Shown one piece after another: positions 1 to 10,182 of a stretch of DNA of 22,181 nt. Position 1 is the first letter of the stretch. The number at the start of each line of letters is the position of its first letter. The notes under the pieces were generated by a model. The model did not search any database. It was not told where the DNA came from and saw only the letters and a list, made by a program, of their open reading frames with translations. The translations under genes and the position numbers were made by a program. The DNA is from Gnetum montanum (taxonomy: Eukaryota > Streptophyta > Gnetopsida > Gnetales > Gnetaceae): positions 399,937 to 422,117 of the forward strand of contig MNCI01013584.1 of NCBI GenBank assembly GCA_015680685.1, given 5' to 3'.

Positions 1-42
1 ATCATTGATAAAGTTAGTCAATGCTACTCAATTCAATGGCAC

Positions 43-816
43 CTACAATTCAAAAGGTAAATTAGCTTCAGAACCATAAACTAAACTATAAGGGGTCATA
101 TCAATTGTCATGAAATAGGTTGTTCTACATGCCCATAGTGCATGGACAAGCCACTCATGCCACTTGCATTTGCTAATGTTAAGCATCTTTTTGAGTAGGT
201 TGATGATGGCCTTATTGCTTGCTTCCACCTGCTCATTGGCTTGAGGATAATATGGTGATGAGAAAGAATGTTTAATACCTAGGTTATGATAGAAATATTT
301 TGTTTCATGGCTACTAAATTATGGTTCATTGTCTATAACTATGGTCATGAGTATGCCAAAACAGGCTATAATGTTGTCTAAGATAAACTTGCAACCTTGC
401 TCAAATGTAGTTTTCCTTAGGAAAATAGCTTAAGCCCACTTGGTAAAGTATTTGGTCATAGTGATGATGAAGCTATGGCATATGGAAGACTTAGGCATTA
501 TGGGTTCAATGATATTCAACCTCCATCATTGAAATCACCATGTTATTTGAGTGTTATGCAACTTAGTTGGTGATACATGTATAAGGTTGATATATCATTG
601 GAATGTGTCACACTACTTAACTTTTGCAAGTAGTCATTTTTTGTATGGGGCCAATAGTAGCCTTATTATTAAATTTTAGTGGTCATGGCTCTAGGTCTTA
701 TATGTCCTTCACAAACACCCTCATGAACCTCCTCTAGGACAATTCTAGCTTCAATTTTACTTAAGCACTTTAGAAGTATGCCATCATAGGATCGTTGACA
801 TAATGTGTTATCACCT
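43..816 (-). pseudogene. Element A integrase (zinc-binding and DDE core), decayed
   Basis: Integrase joins retrotransposon cDNA to chromosomal DNA. Reading leftward, a zinc-finger-like part comes first (VHEGVCEGH, then GYYWPHTK, about 640-770); its two later Cys are gone. The core follows, with FTKWA, then IDNEP for the family's second Asp (about 320-335), HSFSSPYYPQANEQVEASNK (about 215-275) holding the catalytic Glu, and the downstream ALWACRTTY and TPYSLVYGSEA of Ty3/gypsy integrases (43-228). The first catalytic Asp appears lost: the family's ATDYFTKW reads as MTKYFTKW. Several TAA/TAG stops interrupt it, and the open part is only 61 codons. It probably continues left of the window. The family assignment is firm; the exact ends are not. 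Confidence 0.85.
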
Positions 817-984
817 ATGATGACATACTACTTTGATCTCTTATGTATAGCATTTTCTTAAGTATTAGTTAGGCCTTGTAAGGATTCATCATGCATAAGG
901 TAAAATTTGATATCATCGTACCATTCCCTAGGAGGAGCAGTATGAAAAATGATCACAAAGGTATCCTCAGTGCTCTATGTGATG

Positions 985-1418
985 GGAGTAGCAAAATCCA
1001 TAGTTAAAGTGGGTAACTTACTAAACACATCTGATGTCACACTAGGGGCTAACATTGTAATTGCATCAGCTATGATGTTTTCATTCCAAGGTATGTGTTG
1101 GATATCAATGTCTATGAACTATTGTAACAATTGCTTTCCTAGGTCACAGTAAGGTTATAAGTGATTAACTTTGCATGCATAGACTTTCGTTCCTTGGTTA
1201 ACCACAAGTTGTGAATCATCTTTGATAATTAAGTGTTGAATTCATAGGCCACAAGCTACCATCATCACTTTGATTAAACCTTCATACTTCACTATGTTGT
1301 TGGTACATAGGAACTCAAAATGATAAGTGAAGGATTAGATTTCACTAGATGGGATTGTTATGATGGAGGTGGTACTAGCTCCATGGGCAGTTGAATCTTC
1401 ATCAAAGTGCATGACTAC
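985..1418 (-). pseudogene. Element A second RNase H (archaeal-type, Tat lineage)
   Basis: RNase H removes the RNA strand during reverse transcription. The frame reads VMHFDEDST, then FEFLCTNNIVKYEGLI, then IIKDDSQLVVNQ, YACKVNHL, IDIQHIPWNENIIADAI. These line up with the plant Tat RNase H motifs (FDGAS, ECTNNxAEYEAL, GDSxLV, IPRxxNxxADALA). All four acidic positions (Asp in HFDE, Glu in KYEG, Asp in KDDS, Asp in IADA) are still present, although four or five stops break the frame. A second RNase H between the pol RNase H and integrase is known from Tat/Ogre elements, and this is the main reason for placing element A there. Confidence 0.82.
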
Positions 1419-1477
1419 CTCATAACCTCTAATTTAGGATCTATGGTTTCTTGGTCATCGATGGGTGAAATTATAAG

Positions 1478-1960
1478 TTATACAACTATAGCTTGACCTT
1501 TTGTTGAGGATTGAAAGATGTAATGAAGTTCAAACTCTATAATTATGGCTTTCCATCTGGCTATACAACTACTTTCATAAATGTTGATCATTATAATTTT
1601 GAGTATGTTTTCCTTGCAAATGACATTGACTTGGCTTCTAAAGAGGTAGTTTCTCCACTTCTTCAAAGAGAAGACTAGTGCTAGATAATACTTCTCCACC
1701 TCAATGTATCAGGTCTCATGGAAAACTAACATATGGCTAAGGTAGTATACAGACATTTTTACTCCATCATCACATTTTTGAAAGAGTAGATAGGCAACGG
1801 TCATATCAGAGATGGCAAGATAAATGTAAAATGGTTTACCCTCTTATAGAGGAAAAATTATTAGTAGTTGTGTTAATTCTTACTTAAGGTTTTTAAAGGC
1901 CTCTTGTCATTGAGCCGTCCACTCATAGTGAACTCATTCTTAAGCAAGTGTTGCATGCAC
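1478..1960 (-). pseudogene. Element A connection and first, degenerate RNase H
   Basis: This segment follows the reverse transcriptase thumb. It reads YEWTAQ-stop-QEAFKNLK, then GKPFYIYLAISDMTVAYLLF, then SVYYLSHML, then YIEVEKYYLALVFSLKKWRNYLF and ARWKAIIIEFELHYIFQSSTKGQAIV (interrupted here to keep motifs short). These match the pol motifs FEWTxECQEAF, LYLSVSDxAVxAVL, VYYVSKxL, xxEKxxLALVFAxxKLRxYL and KWxxxLSEFxLxYxPxxAxKGQALA. The frame needs at least one shift near 1,715 and another near 1,990. Only the last 73 codons (1,478-1,699) are open. Domain identity is clear; it cannot be functional. Confidence 0.8.
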
Positions 1961-2009
1961 TGTAAATTATCTATAAGCCTAGAAATAAACATACAAATAA
2001 ATTTTACTC

Positions 2010-2750
2010 TATATTGTAATCCCTGAAGTTACTTAAGTTTCTAGATGTTGCTATTTTGGATATGGCCTTAACCTTATTAGGATCAACACATATCCTTGCT
2101 TCAGAGACTACAAAGCCAAGCATCTTTCTAGTCTTGACACTAAAGATGCATTTCTTAGGATTGAGCCTAAGCTCAAAGTTGAGGCATCATTTGATCATAG
2201 GTTCTAGGTCATTAGCATGCTCATTAGCCATCTTGGACATAACAGGTATGTCATCTACATAATCATTAAGCAAACCCAACAAGTAATCACTGAATATATA
2301 GGTTACGGCTTGTTGATAAGTAGCTCTAGTGTTCTTAAAGCCAAATGACATTATATTATAGCAAAAGGTTCCCCATGGGATCATGAAGGTCATGCTAAGT
2401 TGGTGCTCTAGGTTATTCATAAGTTGGTTATATCCCAAGAACCCATCCATAAAGGACAACAAGGCATGTCTAGTTGTAGTATCAATAAGTTGATCAATAC
2501 TAGGCAAAGGAAAGTCATCTTTGATAGTCGCTTTATTTAGGTCTTGAAAATCAATGTAAATGCCTATAATTTCATTTTTCTTAGGAACTACTACTATGTT
2601 GGACACCCATTCTATGTAATCGATAACCCTAATGAAACACGCTTGATAAAGCTTTGAGATTTCATCGTGAACTACTAAGGCCAAATTAGGTCTAATCTTG
2701 CACACTTTTTGCTTAACTGGTCTAATGCTAGGGTCTAGTATGATGTCATG
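2010..2750 (-). pseudogene. Element A reverse transcriptase, decayed
   Basis: RNA-dependent DNA polymerase of a Ty3/gypsy element. The frame opens with IRPVKQKVCKIRPNLAL (about 2,655-2,720), then FIRVIDYIEWVSNIVVVPKK, the fingers motif YIDFQDLNKATIKDDFPLP, LLSFMDGFLGYNQL with the motif-A Asp, MSFGFKNTRATYQ, and the catalytic box YVDD (about 2,250-2,261). The thumb reads LNPKKCIFSVKTRKMLGFVVSE and VDPNKVKAI (about 2,060-2,160). It is open for 172 codons (2,187-2,705). A TGA then follows MIK, where CGA (Arg) is the likely ancestor, and the thumb shifts frame near 2,000. This is the best preserved part of element A; both catalytic Asp sites survive, but the stops rule out activity. Confidence 0.92.
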
Positions 2751-3167
2751 CTAGACCAAACATGGGTCTAGGCCTAACATGTCTTCATATAACTAGGAAA
2801 AGACCTTAATGTTGTTTTGTATGACCTTGGTGATGTCTTGAGCATATTAAGATTCTACTAAGGAACTTAGTCTAAGGGTTTTCTCCTCACCACTATGCAT
2901 TGTGATAGAAACCTCAACTAGAAAGTCTTCAGTTATGTCACTTGCCTTAAAATAAAGGGTTTTGACTAGGTTTTTAGGCCATTATAGAGGTTTTTCTATT
3001 GAGGGTATGTGGGCTACCAGACTCTCAAGCTCAAGGTCAAGGCAATCAAGGTTGATACAGCATTCAACATCACCATAAGTCCCATGTAGACACAAAGGTA
3101 AGCAAATTTGCTCACAGGTACTCATACTTTGATCTTGCATGTCAACCAAAAGCATATTAAGTGGCAC
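2751..3167 (-). pseudogene. Element A protease-RT linker
   Basis: This continues the RT frame upstream. It reads ITKVIQNNIKVFS-stop-LYEDMLGLDPCLV-stop-HDIILDPS, where the Tat family has FAWSYxDMPGLDxxLVxH. The first TAG therefore replaces Trp and the second probably Gln. Further upstream are KASDITEDFLVEV and LDLELESLVAHIPSIEKPL, the conserved spacer between protease and RT. There are stops at 2,982-2,984 (TAA) and about 2,850 (TAA). The readable coding sequence ends at 3,167, directly at a sequence resembling a 3' splice site (next entry). The protease is not found here; it is 9 kb away at 12,250-12,913. Confidence 0.75.
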
Positions 3168-3200
3168 CTAGTTAAAAGTGAATAAATAAAACTAAAATGC
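3168..3200 (-). promoter_or_regulatory. Putative minus-strand 3' splice site at the pol boundary
   Basis: On the minus strand a T-rich tract (TTTTAGTTTTATTTATTCAC) is followed by TTTTAACTAG and then GTGCCACTTAATATG, the first codons of the open linker. A TAG sits exactly at the acceptor AG, so the linker frame cannot extend upstream without splicing. Ogre elements (Tat lineage) are known to carry an intron between gag-protease and RT. The position fits; the donor was not convincingly found. Without RNA data this is an inference. Confidence 0.4.
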
Positions 3201-3829
3201 TATAAAACTATGCAAACACATGTAAATCTAATGCAATCAAGGCCATCCAAGTTTATCAATAGGATGGTAACAAGAAAACAAAGTGTAATAAGGGCCAAAT
3301 AAAGGTCAAAGCAAGGTTAACCAAATTAAAGTATAAGGATCAAGGTTAGAAAAATCCATGAGTTTGCTAGTTTTAGGGCTTAGAGTGCCATGATGCTAGT
3401 TTAGATCCTTGGTGGACTATGATGCTAGTTTAAGGCCTTAGTGGGTCATGGTCACATGGTGTTAAATGATGGTCAGAGAAGGTTGAACCTGACTATTTGA
3501 TACCATTCAAAGGCCAAAGAAAGATAGATAAAGTTATAATATAGCAAATAAAGAACATATAAGGCTATATAAAGGTCATAGAAGGTCAAAAAGATGAACA
3601 ATAAAACACAAGTCTAAACTTAACCTAAAATACCATGTAATAAGCCAAAAATCAAGCAAAACAGGACATATATGGTAAAATTTGGCTAATATAGGTTAAA
3701 AAATGGCTACTTGTGCCAATTTTAGGGCTCAATTGGCCATGTTCTAAGGATGCAAGCATATAAGATGAGTTTGGACATCGGTTAGAGCTATTTCTAGACT
3801 ATTTGGAACCAAAGTCAAGTGTTTTGAGG
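3180..3829. other. Non-coding A+T-rich spacer
   Basis: No coding similarity is seen on either strand. It is rich in AAAG and AGGTCA-like words, with many short AAGGTCA/AAGGCC repeats, and holds the small triplet repeat at 3,362-3,447. Confidence 0.5.
3362..3447. repeat. Three tandem copies of a 28-29 bp unit
   Basis: The units start at 3,362 (GTTTGCTAGTTTTAGGGCTT), 3,390 (ATGATGCTAGTTTAGATCCT) and 3,419 (ATGATGCTAGTTTAAGGCCT). Copies 2 and 3 are closest to each other; copy 1 is more diverged. No coding role is visible. Confidence 0.7.
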
Positions 3830-6800
3830 CTTTCATGCCAGGCTCAACATGGAAATAGTGATCCTTAGCATGGAAACTAAGAAGAATAGGTTTTGGGATG
3901 CTCAAAGTTCCAAATTAAGGTTCTAGAACCTTCCCAAAGTAGTGAAAGATTATATCCATCAAAATTGAGCACTTTAAATGTTTGTAAATGTCAAAAAGCA
4001 ATTTCTAGAGCCTTCCCTCCTTATTATCATGTTGGTTAGTGTGGAAGAACAAGGCCTCAACATGGAAAACCAAGAGTCAAGCCAAAATGGAGCCAAACAT
4101 GGTCAAATAGGTAGTTGAGACCTAGGTCTAGAAGTCATGCATCCTTTGGCTTCATTTTGAGGTAGTTTGAGTTGATTTTGACTCTCAAAAAATGTCAAAA
4201 TGGCTTTCCCCCCCCCCCCCCTTTTCCATGCTAAGCATAGTATCCATAGCATGGAATAATTTCAATGGGGTGTGGACACTTGTTTCATGAATTTAGAATG
4301 GTTTCAGAGCACATTAACTAGGTTTCTAGGTCCCTATGGCTATAGACCTTGATTTTCTAAGTTTCTAGCTGATTTTGAGCATGTTTGGAGGCTATTTTAG
4401 GGCATCTAAGGTCTTTCCCCTTATTTTCACATTGAGGAAGTTACTTAAATGTGGAATAATTGAGGAAATGCATTTTTAAGATCAAAATGAAGTCAAATAA
4501 TAAAATCGTAAGGCTATGAGATCCCAAGCTTCTTCGGCATAGATCTTTGGCTCTTGGGAGTGTCATCTTGCAACTAAAAGTGGAAAAGTAGATTTCCCCT
4601 TTTGTTTTTAGACTATCTAACATGGAAGGGACCTTCCCTAGCATGAACAAAGTAAGAATCCTTGATCTAGGCCAATTTGAATCATAATCTATTGTGCATG
4701 TTACCTTCTAGAGTTGCAAGAACTAAGTCCTATGTTTCCATGTTAAAATTTGGTAATTCTAAGTACTCCCAAGTGTTTTTCAAGCTTTATCCCATTTTTC
4801 CATGTTGGGATTGGGATGCTCAATAAGGAAGATTGGGAAAAAAACTTTTTGGCCACCTGGGATCAATTTCTTGAAGTTTGAGGGCTACAATGGTTGCTGA
4901 CAAGGTTCTAAAGTGCATGTAAGGTTATTTATTGTTATTATAAGGTGTTTAGAAGCTTCAAATGAGTTTCCTCTTGAGTTTCCATCCTAAGAATATTGTG
5001 ATTAGCATGGAAAAAGAGATACCCAATGTGAAAGAACTGTAAATCATAGATATGAATTAGTTTTGGCCTCAATTGATTATGCATGTGTGACTCCAAGGTT
5101 TCTAGATTCAAGGACTAGGGTTTGAGCTTAAGTTTGGTCATTTTGGAGATTTTCTAGAGAGGTTTTGAGCTTCCCCCTATTTTCCATGATAAGGGTAGTA
5201 TGATTAGCACCGAAGACTAAAGGGAAGTATCTTTTTAAACTTTTGCATCATTTTTGATCATGCATGTAGGTTTCTGAGGTTGCTAGTATTAATTACCAAT
5301 GCCTAGTGTCAAAATTGGATCATTTCAAGAGTTTTTGAATGGTTATTAATGTCCCCCCCCCACTTTTCCACACTAGGGCTTCCATTCTTAGCATGGAAGA
5401 TTGGGGGGAAAGGCTTTCTAGCCAGTTATGTTCAATTTTGATAGTCTTAAGGGTTTGAGGATGTGTAAACGAGGTTCTAGGACATACACAAGTCTTTCCA
5501 GTGTTTGTTCAAGGTCTTTGGAGGCTATTTTGAAGTTCCCCAAAAGTTTCCCCCTTTCTTTCATGCTAGGTAATGTGGAGGAGGTGGCTCTTAGCATGGA
5601 AGAACTTAGGGGCCCTAATTTTTATTACTTTTCATCATTTCTAACTATGCATTCAGGTTTCGAAGGTTGTTGGCATCAACTGTTGATGCTTGATGTTAAA
5701 ATTTGGTTGTTTTACGGGTTTCTAAGTAATTTTTAGGCTTCCCCAGCCTAATGTTTATGTTGGGTATTTCATGCTAAGCATGCAGGATTGGGGGAAGGGA
5801 TTTTTAGCTTTCATGGTCCAGTTAGGCTATGCATGTGTCTATAGGGTTGCTAGTATTGGCCATCAATGTCTAAGATCAAAATCTGATCATTTTGAAGGTT
5901 GTGAGATGGTTTTCAAGCTTCCCCCATTCCATCCAAGCTAAGAATGGGAGGATCAACATGGAACAAATCTCCCCCAATTATGAAATTTAGACCTAGACTA
6001 GATTGATAGCCAATCAATCATGCATGTTAGCCTTCGAGGTTGCTAGTTATGACAGTTAATGTTTGGTATCAAGATCCATTAGTTTGAAGGCTTCTAAGGA
6101 CCTCATGTAGTCTCCCCACTTTTTTCTACACTAAGCATGATGGTGCTAGCATGGATGAGAGGGGGATGATAGTTTTGTACCATATTTGGCTACTTTCAGG
6201 GTGTTTAGAAGCTCTAGAGGGTTTTGGTAGGGTCTAAGGTTTACCAAGCTTTGAGAAATGGCCATAAGGTAGTTAATTTAGGTCATTTTTGACTTCCTCC
6301 CATCCACTTATGCTTAGGGTGAGAGCCTCAACGTGGATGAAGCCTCCCCCAATGTGAAAACACCAAATCGCAAAGCTTCAAATAGTTTTGAATTGGTTTG
6401 GTAAGGTTTCAAGGTTTTTGGAAATGCTTGGATGGGTTCTAGGTCATCTGGGGTTCACTTCGGCATCAAACTTGGGCTAGATGGGTATTAGGAGTAGAAA
6501 TAGGTGTTACCTCTCTTCTTCCACACTAGACAATATTTCCTTAGCATGGAAACCCATGGTGTCTAGCTTTATTCATGTCTCACCCACTTTCGGAAACTTG
6601 GGATTGAAAAAGGTAGGTTTTGGTTATTGAAAAGGAAAAAATAGTTGTATTCTAATGATTTTATGAAATGGAAGGCATGTATCCACACTTGGCATGGCTT
6701 CCGTAGTGTGGATGCATGGGAGTTAAAGTTGAAATATGGTTCTAAGTATCAAAATTGGAAAAAAGTTCAGTGTTGATGCAATTTTTGTCAAGAGAGAATG

Positions 6801-7110
6801 CGTAGGGTGGGGCCCACAATCCAAAAATCTAAAATATTAAAAAGTGAAGTTGTTTCCCATACAAAATCAACATGAACGAGAATTATTCCCCTTTGCACTT
6901 CAGTGCACTTGGAGTTATTATGCATTGAATTAGTAGCTAGGATTTCAAGGTGTGCGTTTAGGTTTTAGATGAGGTTTATATGTGAAATTTCATAAGTTTT
7001 GATCATAACTATCATTCTACACCATCAGTGCATTAGAGCAGAGCTTTGGAAAAGATTTTTGTTGTAGAGAACATCAATCTTTAGTGTGGAAGCCTCCCAT
7101 ATCCCCTACA
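3830..7110. repeat. Diverged tandem array, about 190 bp period, with hairpin motif
   Basis: About 17 units recur, each marked by a C-rich run, TTTTCCA-like sequence and then AGCATGGAA. Marker positions are about 3,865, 4,060, 4,240, 4,435, 4,620, 4,805, 4,990, 5,190, 5,380, 5,575, 5,770, 5,945, 6,140, 6,320, 6,530, 6,690, 6,870 and 7,090, so spacing is mostly 175-215 bp and averages about 190. In the best units TTCCATGCTAAG (4,224-4,235) faces TAGCATGGAA (4,247-4,256), an inverted repeat of 10 bp with a short loop. Between markers, weaker shared words such as GCATGTAGG and GGTTGCTAGT recur. Open frames here (for example 5,428-5,736) look accidental. Tandem arrays inside Tat/Ogre elements are known and can seed satellites. 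The array stops just before the first exon of the plus-strand gene. Confidence 0.78.
4208..4221. repeat. C14 homopolymer inside the array
   Basis: Fourteen consecutive C precede the TTTTCCATG arm of the unit at 4,224. A run of nine C occurs at the same place in another unit (5,353-5,361). Homopolymers of this kind are also prone to sequencing error in length. Confidence 0.85.
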
Positions 7111-7168
7111 ACCAACATAGAACTCCTATTTTCTCTTAATTTCCATCATCCCTAACGTTGAACCTACC

Positions 7169-7460
7169 ATGGCACCTATGCAACGAGGGGGAAAGAGCAT
7201 AAATCCTATGATCCAAAAGATGGATGAACATTCTAGGGAGCTTTCAAAGGTTCCTAGTACTATCTCTATCTAGGCCTCATCCATCACCACTCCAAGGTAG
7301 GAAATTCTACCTATTTTTTCCTATATTTTTTATCATTTTCCTAGTTTTGTTTCCCATGTGTTGAAGTCATTTTTTTCCAAATCTACTCTAGTGGAGGGAT
7401 TAAAATGGATTGCTAATGAAATCCCACCTCCTATTCTAGCTACTTCCATGTAGACCTATA
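7169..7460 (+). pseudogene. Exons 1-2 candidates of the antisense gene
   Basis: Exon 1 (7,169-7,296) begins MAPMQRGGKSINPMIQKMDE, has one TAG, and ends in CCAAG followed by GTAGGA, a fair donor. A T-rich tract then leads to CTCTAG at 7,386-7,391 and a short open block (about 7,391-7,460; VEGLKWIANEIPPPILATSM, then TAG). The phases of exon 1 and exon 2 do not match without a one-base change, and the exit of exon 2 into the long intron is not certain either. This is the weakest part of the gene model. Confidence 0.4.
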
Positions 7461-8640
7461 GTTTTTTCATTGTTTTAGCTTTTGTAGATTTGATTTAGAA
7501 AATAGGGCTTATTGTTTCATGCTTTTTTCCCAAAATCTTGGGATAGGATAATTTTTGTTAGATATAGGTGTTAGGATTTATTCAAATTAAATTTTCACAA
7601 AACCCTACCCCATTATTTTGGTTTGAATTTTGATGGGTTTCAATCATTTCAACTATTTTGACTATGTTTTTATGGCTATGTAAAATCTAGGTTTTGAAAA
7701 TTTTTTACATTTTGGCATGGAAAAGCAAACAAAATTGTATATTTTTTATTAAGAAAACAGCTGCATATTTTCAAACGTTGATGCCATGTATTCATAGCCC
7801 TTCATTTAAGCTTCATAATGGCTATTTTTTCATTTAATTTGGCCTTGAAATAACAAAGTTATGGCTTTTTTCCTAGTGTTGCATAGTTACGTTTCTCATG
7901 CTATTTTGGTAATTTCATGTAAACTTGTGAATGCTTTTTAAGAAAGCAGAAAAGGTTTTGATTATTTTCTAGTTATGGATAAGTAAGTATTGGCTCCCAA
8001 TTTCCAATGGAGGTGCAATTACTCCAATTGTACTTAAAAAAAATTTTCTACAAATATTTTACTAAGCATGTGTAACAAGGATGTTTTTTTCATTTTTGAA
8101 ATATTGTTTAAATTGACTAATTTTTTATGCATGAACAACAAAGGTTTTGAATTTTTTCAAAGAATGGATATGTAGTGCTCGATTTGAGCTAACAAAAGAT
8201 GGTGGAATCACTCCATTTTAAGCACAAATAAAGTTTTGATGAATTTTTTACCAACCTTGCACGAAAAGAGGTTAACGGTGATGACTAAGGTTTTGGCTAA
8301 ATTCTGGTTATGTTTTATGCAGATATGGTTATACATTTTCAATTATAATGGTCATGGCTATAAGTTTCATAATTATATAATTCTTTTCATGGTGGAATCA
8401 TTGAAATTAGAGGCCAAATGAATTTTAATGAATTTTTTAGTAATGGCTATGTGAACATAGAAAAATTATGGTTGTAGCACATTACCCATTTGGAAATGGA
8501 AGTGGTTGTTACCTATAACTTATGTTTTTCTTTTATCAACATGTAAAACTAATGCTTTATTTTGTTTTTTAAGAAGAGTAAAAGCTTTTTCTATTTCTAA
8601 CAAACTTTTAGTATGGCTACATGGTTTTTTTCTAAGTTTA

Positions 8641-8930
8641 TGATGGTTTTTCTAAATTTATGCATAGTTTAGATGTTCTTTTTCCAAATTTATCCATGCT
8701 TTGCATAATTTAGATGTTTTTTCTAAACTTATGCTTGATTTTTCTAAATTTATGCATAATTTAGATGCTATTTTCTCAATTAGTGCATAGTTTAGATACT
8801 TGTTTCTAGATTTATGTATGCTTTGCATAATTTAGATGTTTTTTTTATAAACTTATGCTTGCTTTTTCTAAATTTATGCATAATTTATATGCTATTTTCT
8901 AAATTTATGCATAAATTAGACCAAGGTTTA
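8641..8930. repeat. Nested A+T-rich repeats (short unit and 122-bp unit)
   Basis: The phrase TCTAAATTTATGCATAATTT and close variants recur at least seven times. A higher-order copy is also visible: the block from 8,691 (TATCCATGCTTTGCATAATT) recurs from 8,813 (TATGTATGCTTTGCATAATT), a shift of 122 bp, with high similarity over about 110 bp. ATGCAT is itself palindromic. No coding role is seen. Confidence 0.8.
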
Positions 8931-8970
8931 GTTTTGGCTATAATTTTTTGGTTGTGATATTTTGATTATG

Positions 8971-9232
8971 GTAATAATGCTTTTATGGAATTTCTTAAGC
9001 TAATTTAGATAAACACCTTAGAGCTTTTTACAAAGGTTAATTTCACCTCCGACTAGATGTTCTTTCCAAATTTGCTAAGTAATTCCATAATGTAATGCTA
9101 TGCAAGATTGTAATAATGTTTTCATGTGAATTCCTTAAACTAATTTAGATAAACACCTTAGAGATTTTTATAGAGGCTAACTTCACCTCAAACTAGATGT
9201 TTTTTTTTTCCAAATATGCTAAGTAATTCCAT
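8971..9232. repeat. Direct duplication, about 139 bp unit
   Basis: The segment 8,971-9,090 is repeated at 9,110-9,232. Both copies share TAATTTAGATAAACACCTTA, then ACTAGATGTT and GCTAAGTAATTCCAT in the same order. Differences are scattered substitutions and a longer T run in copy 2. Confidence 0.85.
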
Positions 9233-9265
9233 TTGGTCACAATTTTTGTGTTTTGCTTCATGTAG

Positions 9266-9718
9266 GATCTTTTTGAGGCCCATCCTCATCATCATAGAGT
9301 TGGTGGGTATCCTATGATACACTAATCATTCCAAGACTAACACCCTACTGCATGACATGCCTTTCAGAAAGCTCTCATTGTGGTTCTAGCCTAAGGCAAG
9401 GGAATTCTTTACCTACCTCCTTAAGAACTTTAATGTGATGTTGTGGTCATACTTATTTGCAAATGTAGCCAGGGTTATAGTGGAGACTTTGTTGCCTCAA
9501 GCATCCAACCTGATTATCAAATTCATTACCAACAAGCTGATTCCTAAGACAGCATGGGGACTAGCAAATGCCATAAGCCCATGTTACCTTATAGAGATTT
9601 GGATGATGCTAGAGTATATTTGATATAATGTTGATAATACTTTGATGATGGTGCATAGAGCCCACAAGTTATTCCAAAACAAGCCTAGCATCATGTATCA
9701 TCTACACGGTTGAGCATG
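9266..9718 (+). pseudogene. Exon 3 of the antisense gene; weak HAD-phosphatase resemblance
   Basis: The frame reads FLRPILIIIELVGIL, stop, YTNHSKTNTLLHDMPFRKLS, LWF-stop-PKAREFFTYLLKNFNVMLWS, NVARVIVETLLP, TAWGLANAISPCYLIEIWMM. The order of a hydrophobic strand with an acidic turn, a P-xAREFFTYL block, then NVMLWS and NV-x-IV-x-LLP resembles FCP1/NLI-type HAD phosphatases. However, the catalytic DxDx(T/V) is not present (ELVG instead), so the match may be chance. Stops lie at 9,315 (TGA), 9,387 (TAG), 9,621 (TGA) and 9,711 (TGA). The exon leaves by GTTATT at 9,719 with two leftover bases, which fits exon 4. Confidence 0.45.
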
Positions 9719-9790
9719 GTTATTGTAATGCTTTTATGTTTTGGCTTAACTACCTTTCCTAATTTCATTGATTCTAAAAATTTCTTATAG

Positions 9791-10068
9791 GTACAAGTTC
9801 AATGATCAAGGTTTGATCATCAATGATCAAATCTTGGTAGTGTCTCATATTGCTTTGGAACAATTCATCAAGAGTCCTTAAATCAAAATTATTGTATATC
9901 AACAATTAAGAGGGGACTTTGATGTATACATCTCAAGATTCAACCTCGTATACAAGAAGTGTAAGTATGATAGGATGATGCATAGCTAGTGGATAGATGC
10001 CAATAGCATAAATCAAACCCATGTAGCCAAGACCTCCACTCAAACCACACTAAAATAGAAAAGGAAAG
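9791..10068 (+). pseudogene. Exon 4 of the antisense gene
   Basis: It is preceded by a T-rich tract and TTCTTATAG (AG at 9,789-9,790). The frame reads YKFNDQGLIINDQILVVSHI, then LEQFIKSP, stop, IKIIVYQQLRGDFDVYISRF and so on to LK-stop-KRKG. Its three stops (TAA, TAG, TAG) all sit where Gln reads well. It ends in AAAG followed by GTAAAC (10,069), with one leftover base that joins exon 5 in frame. The product is not recognised. Confidence 0.55.
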
Positions 10069-10182
10069 GTAAACATTCAGCCTATAGATTTTAGTATTTC
10101 ATGGCTATAACTTTAAGTGTTGTGTTTCTTTGCATAGTTGTTAAAATTTCTCATGTTGATGCTAAACTTTGTTTCTTTGCAG

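Larger units (their letters stand above)
7461..9265 (+). other. Putative long intron 2 of the antisense gene
   Basis: About 1.8 kb of very T-rich sequence with no coding similarity. It ends in a T-rich tract and TTCATGTAG before exon 3. It contains the nested A+T-rich repeats at 8,641-8,930 and the duplication at 8,971-9,232, listed separately. Confidence 0.4.

Noticed and set aside
2187-2705. RT open frame as an active gene
   Set aside because: The 172-codon frame is only the middle of RT; stops and shifts on both sides make it a pseudogene.
3498-3505. Minus-strand TGGTATCA, like the start of an initiator-Met primer-binding site
   Set aside because: Only about eight bases match, chance is high in 22 kb on both strands, and no LTR end is seen next to it.
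5428-5736. Plus-strand 102-codon open frame
   Set aside because: It lies wholly within the 190-bp repeat array, covers parts of two units, and resembles no protein.
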